DNA of 64,000 bases from positions 1-64,000 of the forward strand of contig NZ_JBHFNP010000310.1 in NCBI RefSeq assembly GCF_041929235.1. Direction: 5' to 3'. Every line of letters begins with the position of its first letter. The first letter of the stretch is position 1. The notes beneath the pieces are model-generated. The model saw only the letters and a program-made list of their open reading frames with translations. It made no database searches and was not told where the DNA came from. Shown piece after piece: positions 42,448 to 50,848 of the stretch. The position numbers and the translations under genes were made by a program. The DNA is from Microseira sp041929235. Its GTDB lineage: Bacteria; Cyanobacteriota; Cyanobacteriia; Cyanobacteriales; Aerosakkonemataceae.

Positions 42448-45195
42448 ATGGAACTATGCAATATTGTCTTGAGGGAAATATTCGCAGTCTTCTTTTGGGT
42501 ATTCAACGGGATGCTGCTTTTGATTGTTTACGTGGGAGTTCTCCCATTTATGGGATTCTCTCTTTTGGGAGATGCGCTCGCCCGACAAGTTCCGCTCAAT
42601 TTCCTAGTCACGTTTTTTGGGTTAGTCAGCGTTCCCACAACCTGCTCGATCTTGGGGACTAAAGCAAAGCGGCGGCAAGAAATTACCCTGTTTCAGTTGT
42701 TTTATGGGATTGAAGCACCGCTATTGATTGTGTGTATCGCGCGGTTTTTCTGGCTGCGGGATTTGACAGTGGCGAGTACGTTTTTACTGCTAACAATTGT
42801 CTTTGGGACAATTGCCACCGCCCACTGGTTACTCAGTCGGCGAGACAATCCAATGGCAGTCAACCTGTGGCATTTGGCAGGACAAACCCTGATGCTAGCG
42901 ATCGCTGTATATCTTACTGCTCTGGCTGCCTTTTACGTACTGCCTTCCTTGACTGTCGTGGGATTGCTGATAATGCTGCTTTATACTGTTATCCTGATGC
43001 CGGTGGCAATATTTGCCCTGGGATTGTTTACCCTTCCCTTCGGCATGGTGAGGATGTATCTGCGATCGCGTTCGGAAACCCTCAAGCAATTGGGAACCCG
43101 CTACGGAGAATGGCGAGTGCGGGCGTTTACAAACGTTATCTTCGCTGGGTGGCTCTTAACCTTCCTACTGTTGCAGCAACAGCCCCAAGTGGTAGCATTT
43201 GACTTACTCAGTAACCCACCCCAAACGGACGCGCAGCGGCAGGAACTCCTACAAAAATCAAATACGATCCGCACTGGATTACTCAATGCTTACCTGTCTC
43301 CCTATCGCTATCCTCGCTTAGAGAACACGGCGATGCGAGATCTTTATCAACACACGCTCCACTTTCCTCCAATTGCAGCTCAAATCGTTCAAGACTGGTT
43401 CAACTTCCTGACTGCTCCCTTCACATATCAGGGTACACCCGCAGACGTAGACAAAGCAGCTCAACTCTATGCCCAGTTTTTTGATGCGCCCATCCTGCGA
43501 AAAGAAAACCCAGCGATTCAAAAAGCCTTGCAATCTACCTTCGATCGCAGTGGGGCAAAAGCAGGACTGGATAACATCAACCAGAAACGAGTTTGGCTCG
43601 AACAACAAAACATCACCGTCACGCCCCACGGAGACTGGGCAGATGTAGAAATTTCTGAGGTGTATCAAAACAAAACCAACCTTCCCGAAGAAATACTCTA
43701 CTACTTCTCATTGCCGGAAAGCGCAGCAATTACCGGCGTTTGGCTGAGCGATGATGCCAAGACTCCCAAGAAATATCCCTTTGTTATTTCGCCACGGGGC
43801 GCTGCCCAGCAAGTTTATAACAACCAGGTGGTGCGCAATGTCGATCCGGCACTGCTGGAGCAGGTGGGGCAAAAGCAATATCGTCTGCGGGCATTCCCCG
43901 TACCCCCAAAGGGGCAAACCGTCCTAGCAGACGGGATTTGGACGGATCAGCCAGCTAAGATGTATCTCTGGTTCAGCTACAAGGTGCTGAAACAAGAGGC
44001 GGGTTGGCGATTGCCCGAACTGCGCGAGCAACGCAATATCTTTTGGACTAAAGCAACCAAGCGCGTCATCAATGGCAAGACGGTTTCTGGATCTAACCAG
44101 TGGCTTCCAGCAACGCTTCCTGCCGATAAAACACCAGCCACCGCGCACCAGATGACCCTGCCTTGGGGCGCTCACGTACTAGCCACCCCGTTTGCCAAAA
44201 ATGACTACCAGCTACCCCAAGGGAAACGATTTGCCGTAATTTTAGACAGTTCTTACAGCATGAAAGCACATCGTCAGCAAGTGACTGATACCTTCCGCTG
44301 GCTGAAAGATAATATCCTCAAACAAAACATCGCCGACTTGTACCTCACTAAGGCGGAGACAAAACCCCAGCGTCTCGATAACTTTGACAGTTTCGATCCC
44401 CAAAACGTCGTGTTTTATGGCATGGTTCAGCCGAAGGATATGCTGGCGCAGTTCCAGCAAGTGCGCGGCAACAAAAATTACGATGCCATTGTGGTAATTA
44501 CCGATCCGGGTAGCTATGAGTTGAATAGCGATCGCAACTTGCCCGGTGCAATGCCCGCCCCCGTGTGGTTTGTCCATCTGGGCGGCTTGGCTTTTGGCTA
44601 CGATGACGCAACTTTAAAGGCAATTCAAGACAGCGATGGCGGAGTGGCAACTGAGGTGCAAACCGTGATGCAGCGCATTGGAACGCAACCCAGTCGCGGC
44701 ATCGGTACATCTTTCTTGAATCTGGTGGATGGCTATGCCTGGTACTTGACAAAAGATGCCGTAAATGCTAAAGCGGCTCAAGAAGGCTTTGGTGCTTTGG
44801 CTGCCCGTCAGTGGACAACCCATCTGAGTCGCTACCTGCAAACCAAAGAAATCAAAGAACTCGATGGGATTCATCCTGGTCCGAATCAGAGTCCCTACCT
44901 ACACGAAATCAAAAAACTCGATGCGATTCATGCTGCGGCGAAGCAATACGGCATTGTCACGCCTTATTCTTCAATGATTGTGTTGGTTACCGACCAACAG
45001 CGGCAAGAGTTGAAATATGCAGAACAACAAGGCGATCGCTTTGACCGCGAAGTGGAAGACCAACAACTGCCACAGCCCAATAGTAATATCATTAGTGGCG
45101 TACCCGAACCCGCAGAATGGCTGTTACTGATAGTCGGGGCAGTTGCACTCTGGGGTGTCTATCAATACCAGCAGGACTTACGCATTTTGAATTAA
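42448..45195 (+). CDS. PEP-CTERM family integral membrane protein with VIT/vWA-like domains
   Basis: This 915-aa protein resembles the TIGR02921-type PEP-CTERM membrane proteins. About seven helices cover residues 5-245, followed by a large extracytoplasmic part with a VIT-like region (WADVEISEVYQNKTNLPEE, AITGVWLSDDAKTPKKYPF) near 390-460 and a vWA-like domain starting RFAVILDSSYSMKAH (DxSxS MIDAS) near 595. The C-terminus is a PEP-CTERM signal, VPEPAEWLLLIVGAVALWG, then a short basic tail. With the exosortase just upstream, it is probably its dedicated substrate. It is complete. Confidence 0.85.
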   Translation: MELCNIVLREIFAVFFWVFNGMLLLIVYVGVLPFMGFSLLGDALARQVPLNFLVTFFGLVSVPTTCSILGTKAKRRQEITLFQLFYGIEAPLLIVCIARFFWLRDLTVASTFLLLTIVFGTIATAHWLLSRRDNPMAVNLWHLAGQTLMLAIAVYLTALAAFYVLPSLTVVGLLIMLLYTVILMPVAIFALGLFTLPFGMVRMYLRSRSETLKQLGTRYGEWRVRAFTNVIFAGWLLTFLLLQQQPQVVAFDLLSNPPQTDAQRQELLQKSNTIRTGLLNAYLSPYRYPRLENTAMRDLYQHTLHFPPIAAQIVQDWFNFLTAPFTYQGTPADVDKAAQLYAQFFDAPILRKENPAIQKALQSTFDRSGAKAGLDNINQKRVWLEQQNITVTPHGDWADVEISEVYQNKTNLPEEILYYFSLPESAAITGVWLSDDAKTPKKYPFVISPRGAAQQVYNNQVVRNVDPALLEQVGQKQYRLRAFPVPPKGQTVLADGIWTDQPAKMYLWFSYKVLKQEAGWRLPELREQRNIFWTKATKRVINGKTVSGSNQWLPATLPADKTPATAHQMTLPWGAHVLATPFAKNDYQLPQGKRFAVILDSSYSMKAHRQQVTDTFRWLKDNILKQNIADLYLTKAETKPQRLDNFDSFDPQNVVFYGMVQPKDMLAQFQQVRGNKNYDAIVVITDPGSYELNSDRNLPGAMPAPVWFVHLGGLAFGYDDATLKAIQDSDGGVATEVQTVMQRIGTQPSRGIGTSFLNLVDGYAWYLTKDAVNAKAAQEGFGALAARQWTTHLSRYLQTKEIKELDGIHPGPNQSPYLHEIKKLDAIHAAAKQYGIVTPYSSMIVLVTDQQRQELKYAEQQGDRFDREVEDQQLPQPNSNIISGVPEPAEWLLLIVGAVALWGVYQYQQDLRILN

Positions 45196-45251
45196 AGGGT
45201 AATGGGTAATTGGTAATTGGTAATTGGATTAACAGGGTTTTGCCTTCAGAG

Positions 45252-45575
45252 TCAGAAACCCGGTTTATTCAGCGATTTCTGCGAATAAACCCCAGATTTT
45301 TGCGCTCACCTTTGTTTCTTTCGCCTCAGAAACCCGGTTTCTTCCGCAATTTCTGCCAAGCACCCCAAGATTTTTGCGCTCACCTTTGTTTCTTTGGTAT
45401 CAGAAACTTGGTTTCTTCATAGAGAAACCGGGTTGGCATCAGAAACCCGGTTTCTTCAGCTATTTCTCGCCAGAAACCCCAGATTTTTGCGCTCACCTTT
45501 GTTTCTTTGGCATGAGAAACTTGGTTTCTTCATAGAGAACCCGGGTTTCTTTGGCATCAGAAACTTGGTTTCTTT
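45252..45575. repeat. Tandem AGAAACC-containing repeats
   Basis: Units of about 74 bases share GATTTTTGCGCTCACCTTTG (at 45297, 45371, 45484) and AGAAACCCGGTTTCT or AGAAACTTGGTTTCT. The third unit is lengthened by a 39-base insertion of the same palindrome. Short open frames across it are repeat artefacts. Confidence 0.85.
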
Positions 45576-46207
45576 GGCTCCAACTTACGTTATTTAGATT
45601 CCCGACTTCTCTGATATCAATTACCTAAATGTTTATTACAAATGGTTGCTTTCCCCTAGTCCCCCTAACCTGCGGGAAGACTTCGCCTACAAAAGGGGGG
45701 AACAAGACTAGGTTTTAACTCCCCCGCTGTTTTGGGGGATTAAGGGGAATCTCCAATATGTGGCATTATTTTTTCTATTTGATATAAGCAGTTGGGAATC
45801 TAGCCTTTATATCGTTTCCAGTTGCATCGGAATTACGACCTGTATGGAAAATTAGCAAGCTGGCAATTAGCAATTAGCAATTGCCAAGAAAGCTAATTAT
45901 TCCGATGCCACCTGATTTGATATTACTTGTTAGCATTGTCTGGAAAACCAATCCAGATGTGGCAGCTAGAACTGTGGCAGATAATAGAGCTAGATTTTTC
46001 ATGTATGTCGTTAGTTCGATTGGGTATGGTTATAATCTGTTCTAGGCTAAAAAAATGGATTGGCGCTGGCGGTGACGATCGCTAAGTTCAAAGAAACCGG
46101 GTTTCTGTGAAAAATCGTCGCAAGAGAACTAGAGATAGCAGCTGGAAACCCGGTTTCTAGGTTTGGCGATCGCTACATCAACAAAGTTGGCATTGCACCA
46201 GATGTGG

Positions 46208-46256
46208 CGATCGCACCGACAGAGTCTTAGCACCTGGCACTGTCGGTGCGATCGCT
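46208..46256. repeat. Hairpin with HIP1 at both tips
   Basis: GCGATCGCACCGACAG (46208-46223) is exactly inverted as CTGTCGGTGCGATCGC (46241-46256) around a 17-base loop. It is 197 bases before the hom start. Confidence 0.85.
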
Positions 46257-46452
46257 CAAGCATCGCTTGAGATCGCGATCCTCAGTATCCAACAGCGGTG
46301 GAAGTGCGGGCGCAGTCGATTCGACCCAAGAAACCCGGTTTCTTTTCTCGTCGTGCCTGGGTCCTGTAATTTAAGCGCGAGTAAATTTCAGCGATCGCAC
46401 CCTAGATGTCAAAATGGTTTTGGCAAGAATTTAGTCGGTATAGGTCAGAAGC

Positions 46453-47832
46453 GTGGCTTTTAAAATCGGTTTGCTCGGACTGGGAACGGTTGGTACGGGA
46501 ACTGCACAGATTTTACTCGACCCTTCTGGGCGTAACCCGCTGGTAGAGGAGTTAGAAATCTATCGGGTCGGGGTGCGAAATCCTGAAAAAATCCGCCCCG
46601 TCCAACTCCCCCCAGGCGCCGTCACCAGCGATTTAGAATCAATCGTCACCGATCCTGATGTCGATATCGTAGTCGAAGTCATCGGCGGACTGGAACCGGC
46701 GCGATCGCTTATCCTCAAAGCCATATCCCACGGTAAGCACGTCGTTACCGCAAATAAAGCCGTTATCGCCCGTTTTGGCGATGAAATCTACGACGCAGCC
46801 AACGAGGCGGGGGTTTACGTCTTGTTAGAAGCTGCCGTCGGCGGCGGTATCCCCGTAATTCAACCCCTCAAACAAGCTTTAGGCGTTAACCGCATTCGTT
46901 CGGTAATCGGCATTGTCAACGGCACGACTAACTATATCCTCACCCGGATGCAAACCGAAGGGGCAGATTTTGCCGATGTCCTCGCCCAAGCTCAAAAATT
47001 AGGATACGCTGAAGCCGACCCCACCGCCGATGTCGATGGTTTTGACGCCGCCGATAAAATCGCCATTCTCGCTTCACTCGCGTTTGGCGGACGCATCAAA
47101 TTAGAAGATGTCTATCGCGAAGGCATTTCCCAAGTCAGCGCCGCCGATATCGCCTATGCCGATAAGTTGGGATTTGTAATTAAATTGCTGGCGATCGCCA
47201 ACCGCGAAATGCTCCAAGACGATCCTACCGACCGTCTGCGCCTGCGCGTCCATCCCACATTAGTACCGCGAAGTCACCCCCTCGCCAGCATCAGCGGCGT
47301 CTACAACGCGATTCTGATCGAAGGCGACCCCATCGGTCAAGTCATGTTTTTCGGTCCCGGTGCGGGTGCAGGTCCCACCGCCAGCGCCGTCGTCTCCGAT
47401 ATTTTAAACATCGCCGCCGTGCTTAAGAGTGCAGGTGGGCATCGTAGCACAGGCGTTCCCTCCCAGGGAGCAGAGGAGAATTCCCCATCACCAATTACCA
47501 ATTACCCATTACCAATTACCAATCTCCATCCACTTCTCACCTGCACCCACCAACACTATTGCAAAATTGCTCCCATCGAAGAATTAACTACCCGCTTTTA
47601 CGCCCGCTTTCTCACCAAAGACCGTCCAGGGGTCATCGGTAAGCTGGGGACTAGCTTCGGAAACCACGGCGTCAGCATTGAATCTATCGTCCAGACTGGT
47701 TTCCAGGGCGAGTTCGCCGAAATTGTCGTCGTTACCCACGATGTCCGCGAAGGCGATTTCCACCAAGCTCTTGACGAAATTCGCACTTTAGACGCGGTGG
47801 ATAGCATTCCCAGTCTGCTGCGGGTTCTATAA
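46453..47832 (+). CDS. hom: Homoserine dehydrogenase
   Basis: This 459-aa enzyme reduces aspartate semialdehyde to homoserine for threonine and methionine synthesis. GTG 46453 starts MAFKIGLLGLGTVG, the NAD(P) motif. Next are VVTANKAVIARFG, GGGIPVIQPLKQ, GIVNGTTNYILTRM and the catalytic Lys/Asp region AEADPTADVDGFDAADKIAIL. A C-terminal ACT domain (RPGVIGKLGTSFGNHGVSIESIVQ) gives feedback control. Between catalytic and ACT parts an in-frame heptamer repeat adds about 20 residues (near 340-362). No other defect is seen. It stands alone. Confidence 0.95.
   Translation: MAFKIGLLGLGTVGTGTAQILLDPSGRNPLVEELEIYRVGVRNPEKIRPVQLPPGAVTSDLESIVTDPDVDIVVEVIGGLEPARSLILKAISHGKHVVTANKAVIARFGDEIYDAANEAGVYVLLEAAVGGGIPVIQPLKQALGVNRIRSVIGIVNGTTNYILTRMQTEGADFADVLAQAQKLGYAEADPTADVDGFDAADKIAILASLAFGGRIKLEDVYREGISQVSAADIAYADKLGFVIKLLAIANREMLQDDPTDRLRLRVHPTLVPRSHPLASISGVYNAILIEGDPIGQVMFFGPGAGAGPTASAVVSDILNIAAVLKSAGGHRSTGVPSQGAEENSPSPITNYPLPITNLHPLLTCTHQHYCKIAPIEELTTRFYARFLTKDRPGVIGKLGTSFGNHGVSIESIVQTGFQGEFAEIVVVTHDVREGDFHQALDEIRTLDAVDSIPSLLRVL
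47490..47525. repeat. Heptamer repeats inside hom
   Basis: ACCAATT/ACCCATT units encode SPITNYPLPITN in the linker of homoserine dehydrogenase without breaking the frame. Confidence 0.9.
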
Positions 47833-47891
47833 ATAATTCTTAATCATATGTAGGTTTTGTGAAGACAATTTAAAGAGCAATTGAAAATTAC

Positions 47892-47946
47892 TTGCAATTG
47901 GCGAACCGTCGCTTATAATACAAATAAATTGAGAATGATTTGCATC
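47892..47946 (+). promoter_or_regulatory. Promoter with candidate Fur box
   Basis: TTGCAA (47892-47897) and TATAAT (47914-47919) are 16 bases apart. Overlapping the expected start of transcription, AAATTGAGAATGATTTGCAT (47926-47945) resembles a Fur box. It precedes a Cys-rich protein and a [2Fe-2S] protein, so iron control is plausible. Confidence 0.6.
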
Positions 47947-47964
47947 TAGAGCGAGCGAGTTTTG

Positions 47965-48213
47965 ATGGAGCAATCTCAGAATCAGGCACCAGCGATGCAG
48001 TTGGTGCTAGTTCAGCGTGGCGATCGCTGGCAAGTTTATCAACGACTGCAAGAGTTAGGCATCCCCTGTTGGTGTTGTAGCGACGGTTGCTTAAAAGCGG
48101 AAATAAATACACCCACAGCAGCTTTGCAACTGTGGAGTGTGGTGCGACAGTTAACCGCAAAGCGGCGCGAATTGACATTCTTGTTGCAGCGCTGTTGGCA
48201 CTGCAAACCTTAA
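47965..48213 (+). CDS. Small Cys-rich cyanobacterial protein
   Basis: This 82-aa protein starts at ATG 47965 (MEQSQNQAPAMQLVLVQ). It contains CWCCSDGC near residues 35-41 and CWHC near the end, so six cysteines that could bind a metal or iron-sulfur cluster. It resembles small cyanobacterial proteins of unknown function found next to the thioredoxin-like ferredoxin that follows 73 bases later. The promoter region carries a Fur-box-like sequence. Metal binding is inference from cysteine pattern. Confidence 0.7.
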   Translation: MEQSQNQAPAMQLVLVQRGDRWQVYQRLQELGIPCWCCSDGCLKAEINTPTAALQLWSVVRQLTAKRRELTFLLQRCWHCKP

Positions 48214-48286
48214 CTTTTGTTAAGGATTAGAGAGAAACAGCCAGCACAATTGAGAAAAATTACTGAAATAAAGGAGGAAGAAGATC

Positions 48287-48877
48287 GTGAGTCACTGCAA
48301 AAGCGCTCAAATATTAGAATTCTGTCTGAAAGGACGGTTTGTGGGATTTATTCTGGAAGACGGGTATAAAATCAAAGGCTTGCGCCTCGCCACCGCCGAG
48401 GGTGAATATTGCATAAAACTGTCAAAATCAATCCGGGGTTCCCTCAGGCAGGGTTTAATAGCGGGAGATTGGCTCGAAGTGAGTGGAGAACGCATCCTAG
48501 ACTGGAAGCGGGGTCAACTTAAATTAAAAGCATATGAAGTAAAGCTTACAGTTCCAAGTAACGCTAACGTCCTACCCCCAGTGCCAGCAAAGGCTGCCAA
48601 ACCGCCAGCTTGTATATTAGTGTGTGAAAAATCCGATTGCTGCCAGAAAGGGGCGATGGAGGTATGTAAGGCACTGGCGGGGGAATTGCGCGATCGCGGA
48701 TTAGAAAACCAAGTGACGATCAAAAAAACCGGCTGCATGAAACAATGCAAAGCAGGGCCAAATATAGTCATAATGCCCGATAAAACGAATTACCGGCGCG
48801 TAAGTCCCCAAGAAATACCCGACTTAATCGAAAAACACTTCGCCCAACCTATTGGAGAACCAACGCTGGTGGGTTAA
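48287..48877 (+). CDS. Thioredoxin-like [2Fe-2S] ferredoxin domain protein
   Basis: This 196-aa protein starts at GTG 48287, with a strong AGGAGG eight bases ahead that decides the start. Residues 1-90 are a beta-rich part (GFILEDGYKIKGLRLATAEGEYCIKL). From about 110 a thioredoxin-like [2Fe-2S] domain carries cluster cysteines in ILVCEKSDCCQKGA and TGCMKQCKAGPN, and ends VSPQEIPDLIEKHF. Such proteins transfer electrons or regulate by redox state; partners are unknown. It likely forms an operon with the preceding Cys-rich protein. Confidence 0.85.
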   Translation: MSHCKSAQILEFCLKGRFVGFILEDGYKIKGLRLATAEGEYCIKLSKSIRGSLRQGLIAGDWLEVSGERILDWKRGQLKLKAYEVKLTVPSNANVLPPVPAKAAKPPACILVCEKSDCCQKGAMEVCKALAGELRDRGLENQVTIKKTGCMKQCKAGPNIVIMPDKTNYRRVSPQEIPDLIEKHFAQPIGEPTLVG

Positions 48878-48918
48878 ACTAATCGCGATGGCATTACCGT
48901 TGCGATAGGTGGAAAAAA

Positions 48919-49941
48919 ATGACTAATTCCCCTTCCCCAGATTCGCCCCCCCCACAGCCACAATCATCGCGCCGACGCGACTTAGGATTTGATGATTTTA
49001 TCGGCATATTGGTTGCATTTACTACCATCGGCGCGATTTTGTTCTGGGTGCTTGGAAGAGACGACCGCTTTAAAGGTTTTCCCACTGTAACTGGAATCGT
49101 AGAATCTTCACAACCCGCCCCACAAAAGGGAGTGGCAATTCCTTCTACCGGGATTGTACCTACTCAACCAGTCCCCTTAGCAACGGTGACGCCTACACCC
49201 GGAGTGCCTGTAGTAATTGCTCCCAGCAAAGAATCACCCAGTCCCATTCCCGTACCTTCACCTGGAGAAACAGTCGCTAGAGTGATTCCGGCAATTCCGG
49301 TAATTGTCGCGCCTCCACCCCGTTCAAAAACTCCCCCGGCAGCGAAATCGGTTAAATTTGTCGATGTTCCGGATAACTTCTGGGCAAAACCCTTTATTCA
49401 ATCGCTGCAAACGCGCGGTTTCATTGGGGGTTTTCCGCGGGATTACTTTAAACCGAATCAACCTTTAACCCGCGCTGAATTTGCTTTAATGACGCAAGCA
49501 ATTTTTGACCACAACCCCGTCCGGGAGGCAGTGGAATATAAGGATGTCCCGTCAGATTTCTGGGCAGCTGCGGCGATTGACAAATCAACCCGAACCGGAT
49601 TTTTAAAAGGATATCCCGGAAATACCTTCCAACCCAAACAACAAATTCCCAAAGTGCAAGCTATTGTTGCCCTTGCCAATGGTTTGGGTTTACAACCCCC
49701 CGCCGATCCAGGTAAAACTTTACAAGTTTACAAAGATGCCAATCAAATTCCCGCCTATGCCAAAAACGCCGTTGCGGCAGCAACTGCAGCGGGTTTAGTC
49801 GTGAATCATCCAGATGCGGCAGTCCTCAATCCTAACAAAATGGTGACGCGCGCTGAAGTGGCGGCGTTGATTCATCAAGCTTTGGTTAAAGAAGGGAAAG
49901 CTGAAAAAATTAACTCTAAGTTTATAGTGAAGCCGAAATAA
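48919..49941 (+). CDS. SLH-domain protein with N-terminal anchor
   Basis: This 340-aa protein has a short cytosolic start, one membrane helix (FIGILVAFTTIGAILFWVLG, about residues 23-45), a Pro-rich linker to about 145, then three S-layer homology repeats (FVDVPDNFWAKPFIQSL, YKDVPSDFWAAAAIDKS, YKDANQIPAYAKNAVAAA). SLH repeats bind cell-wall polymers, so it probably links membrane and peptidoglycan in the periplasm. There is no outer-membrane barrel, unlike SLH porins. ATG 48919 follows a weak GGTGG. Confidence 0.88.
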   Translation: MTNSPSPDSPPPQPQSSRRRDLGFDDFIGILVAFTTIGAILFWVLGRDDRFKGFPTVTGIVESSQPAPQKGVAIPSTGIVPTQPVPLATVTPTPGVPVVIAPSKESPSPIPVPSPGETVARVIPAIPVIVAPPPRSKTPPAAKSVKFVDVPDNFWAKPFIQSLQTRGFIGGFPRDYFKPNQPLTRAEFALMTQAIFDHNPVREAVEYKDVPSDFWAAAAIDKSTRTGFLKGYPGNTFQPKQQIPKVQAIVALANGLGLQPPADPGKTLQVYKDANQIPAYAKNAVAAATAAGLVVNHPDAAVLNPNKMVTRAEVAALIHQALVKEGKAEKINSKFIVKPK

Positions 49942-50848
49942 GATGGCGTTTGAGCGATACGTGCTTCCCAGGTATCGCTCACCCAAAATTCCGCAAATGT
50001 ACGTAATTAGGTTGATGGGAGGATGCGATCGCGACGCCTCTAATCGTTTAAAAATTGGACAACAGTGGAAAATGCGTACCTATCTCTATCGGTTAAGAGC
50101 AGGTTTTTGATTGAAAATAGCTCTCACCAACTCCCATTTCTGGGGTAATGTTTTCCTCGCTAATGTTAAGAGGGCTTGTTAGGCTAGAAGTACTGACTTA
50201 ACCAAATACATCTGTTTAACTTCTAACGACAGAGAGCTTCTTTGCACCGAAAGCACCTAGAGGTGTCATGACCCTTTTAACTTCGTCCATAAAGGACTTA
50301 GCTTAGGCTATCTATCGGGTGAATGTGCTAGTTGTCTAGTTTTGTCCACTGTTTGGCTGATAGCTGCCTTCTACTTCACACAGGCACTTTGCTGAGGTGT
50401 GAGGTTGCTAATACAAGACTGGCAGAGCTATCAATTAGCCATTAGCAATTAGCCATTAGCACTATAACTCGCAGTTAACTTTAATTATAACGCATTAGCA
50501 GCCTTAAGAAACCCGGTTTTTTCAAAAAACCGGGTTTCTGCTTCAGCTTGCCACTAACCACCAGCGATCCTGAAATCTATTTTAAACTTTTGCAACTTAC
50601 CCCAAATCTTCTTTACAATGAAAGTAGTCTCACAGAGAAGTAACAGGAAAAACCTTCATCACTCCCTAACAACCCAGAAACAATCGTTAGTGTTATTGCC
50701 AATTGTTGCACGCAAAAACTGGTAATTTTACCCTTCATTAAATCGTCAAACCTGTTGAAAGCAGGCGCTACAATTGCCAGCCAGCAAAAACACATTCATT
50801 CACCCAGATAATGACAGTCTGAAAGTTGATGTCAAGGACTGAAAAATT
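49942..50848. other. Long gene-less region with structured blocks
   Basis: No gene was found. A block at about 50160-50410 has several small hairpins (for example CACCTAGAGGTG near 50255) and resembles the gene-less parts of the IS remnants at 21840 and 61740 in character. Heptamers lie at 50430-50460 and an AGAAACCCGG hairpin at 50507-50539. It may hold an IS end or a non-coding RNA. Confidence 0.4.
50507..50539. repeat. AGAAACCCGG hairpin
   Basis: Arms AGAAACCCGGTTTTTT and AAAAAACCGGGTTTCT form a perfect hairpin around one unpaired base, upstream of adhE. Confidence 0.8.

Larger units (their letters stand above)
45196..46452. other. Repeat field without intact gene
   Basis: The 1.25-kb stretch contains heptamers (45200-45230), the AGAAACC cluster at 45252-45575, a C-rich/G-rich hairpin near 45660-45755, and HIP1-tipped hairpin arms at 46208-46223 and 46241-46256. 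The segment 46165-46230 can be read as DRYINKVGIAPDVAIAPTES, resembling the end of an S41 peptidase, possibly a decayed gene. Confidence 0.6.

Noticed and set aside
45252..45575. Small open frames and possible CRISPR array
   Set aside because: The frames are made of repeat units only, and the intervals are themselves repeated, so this is a tandem repeat field.
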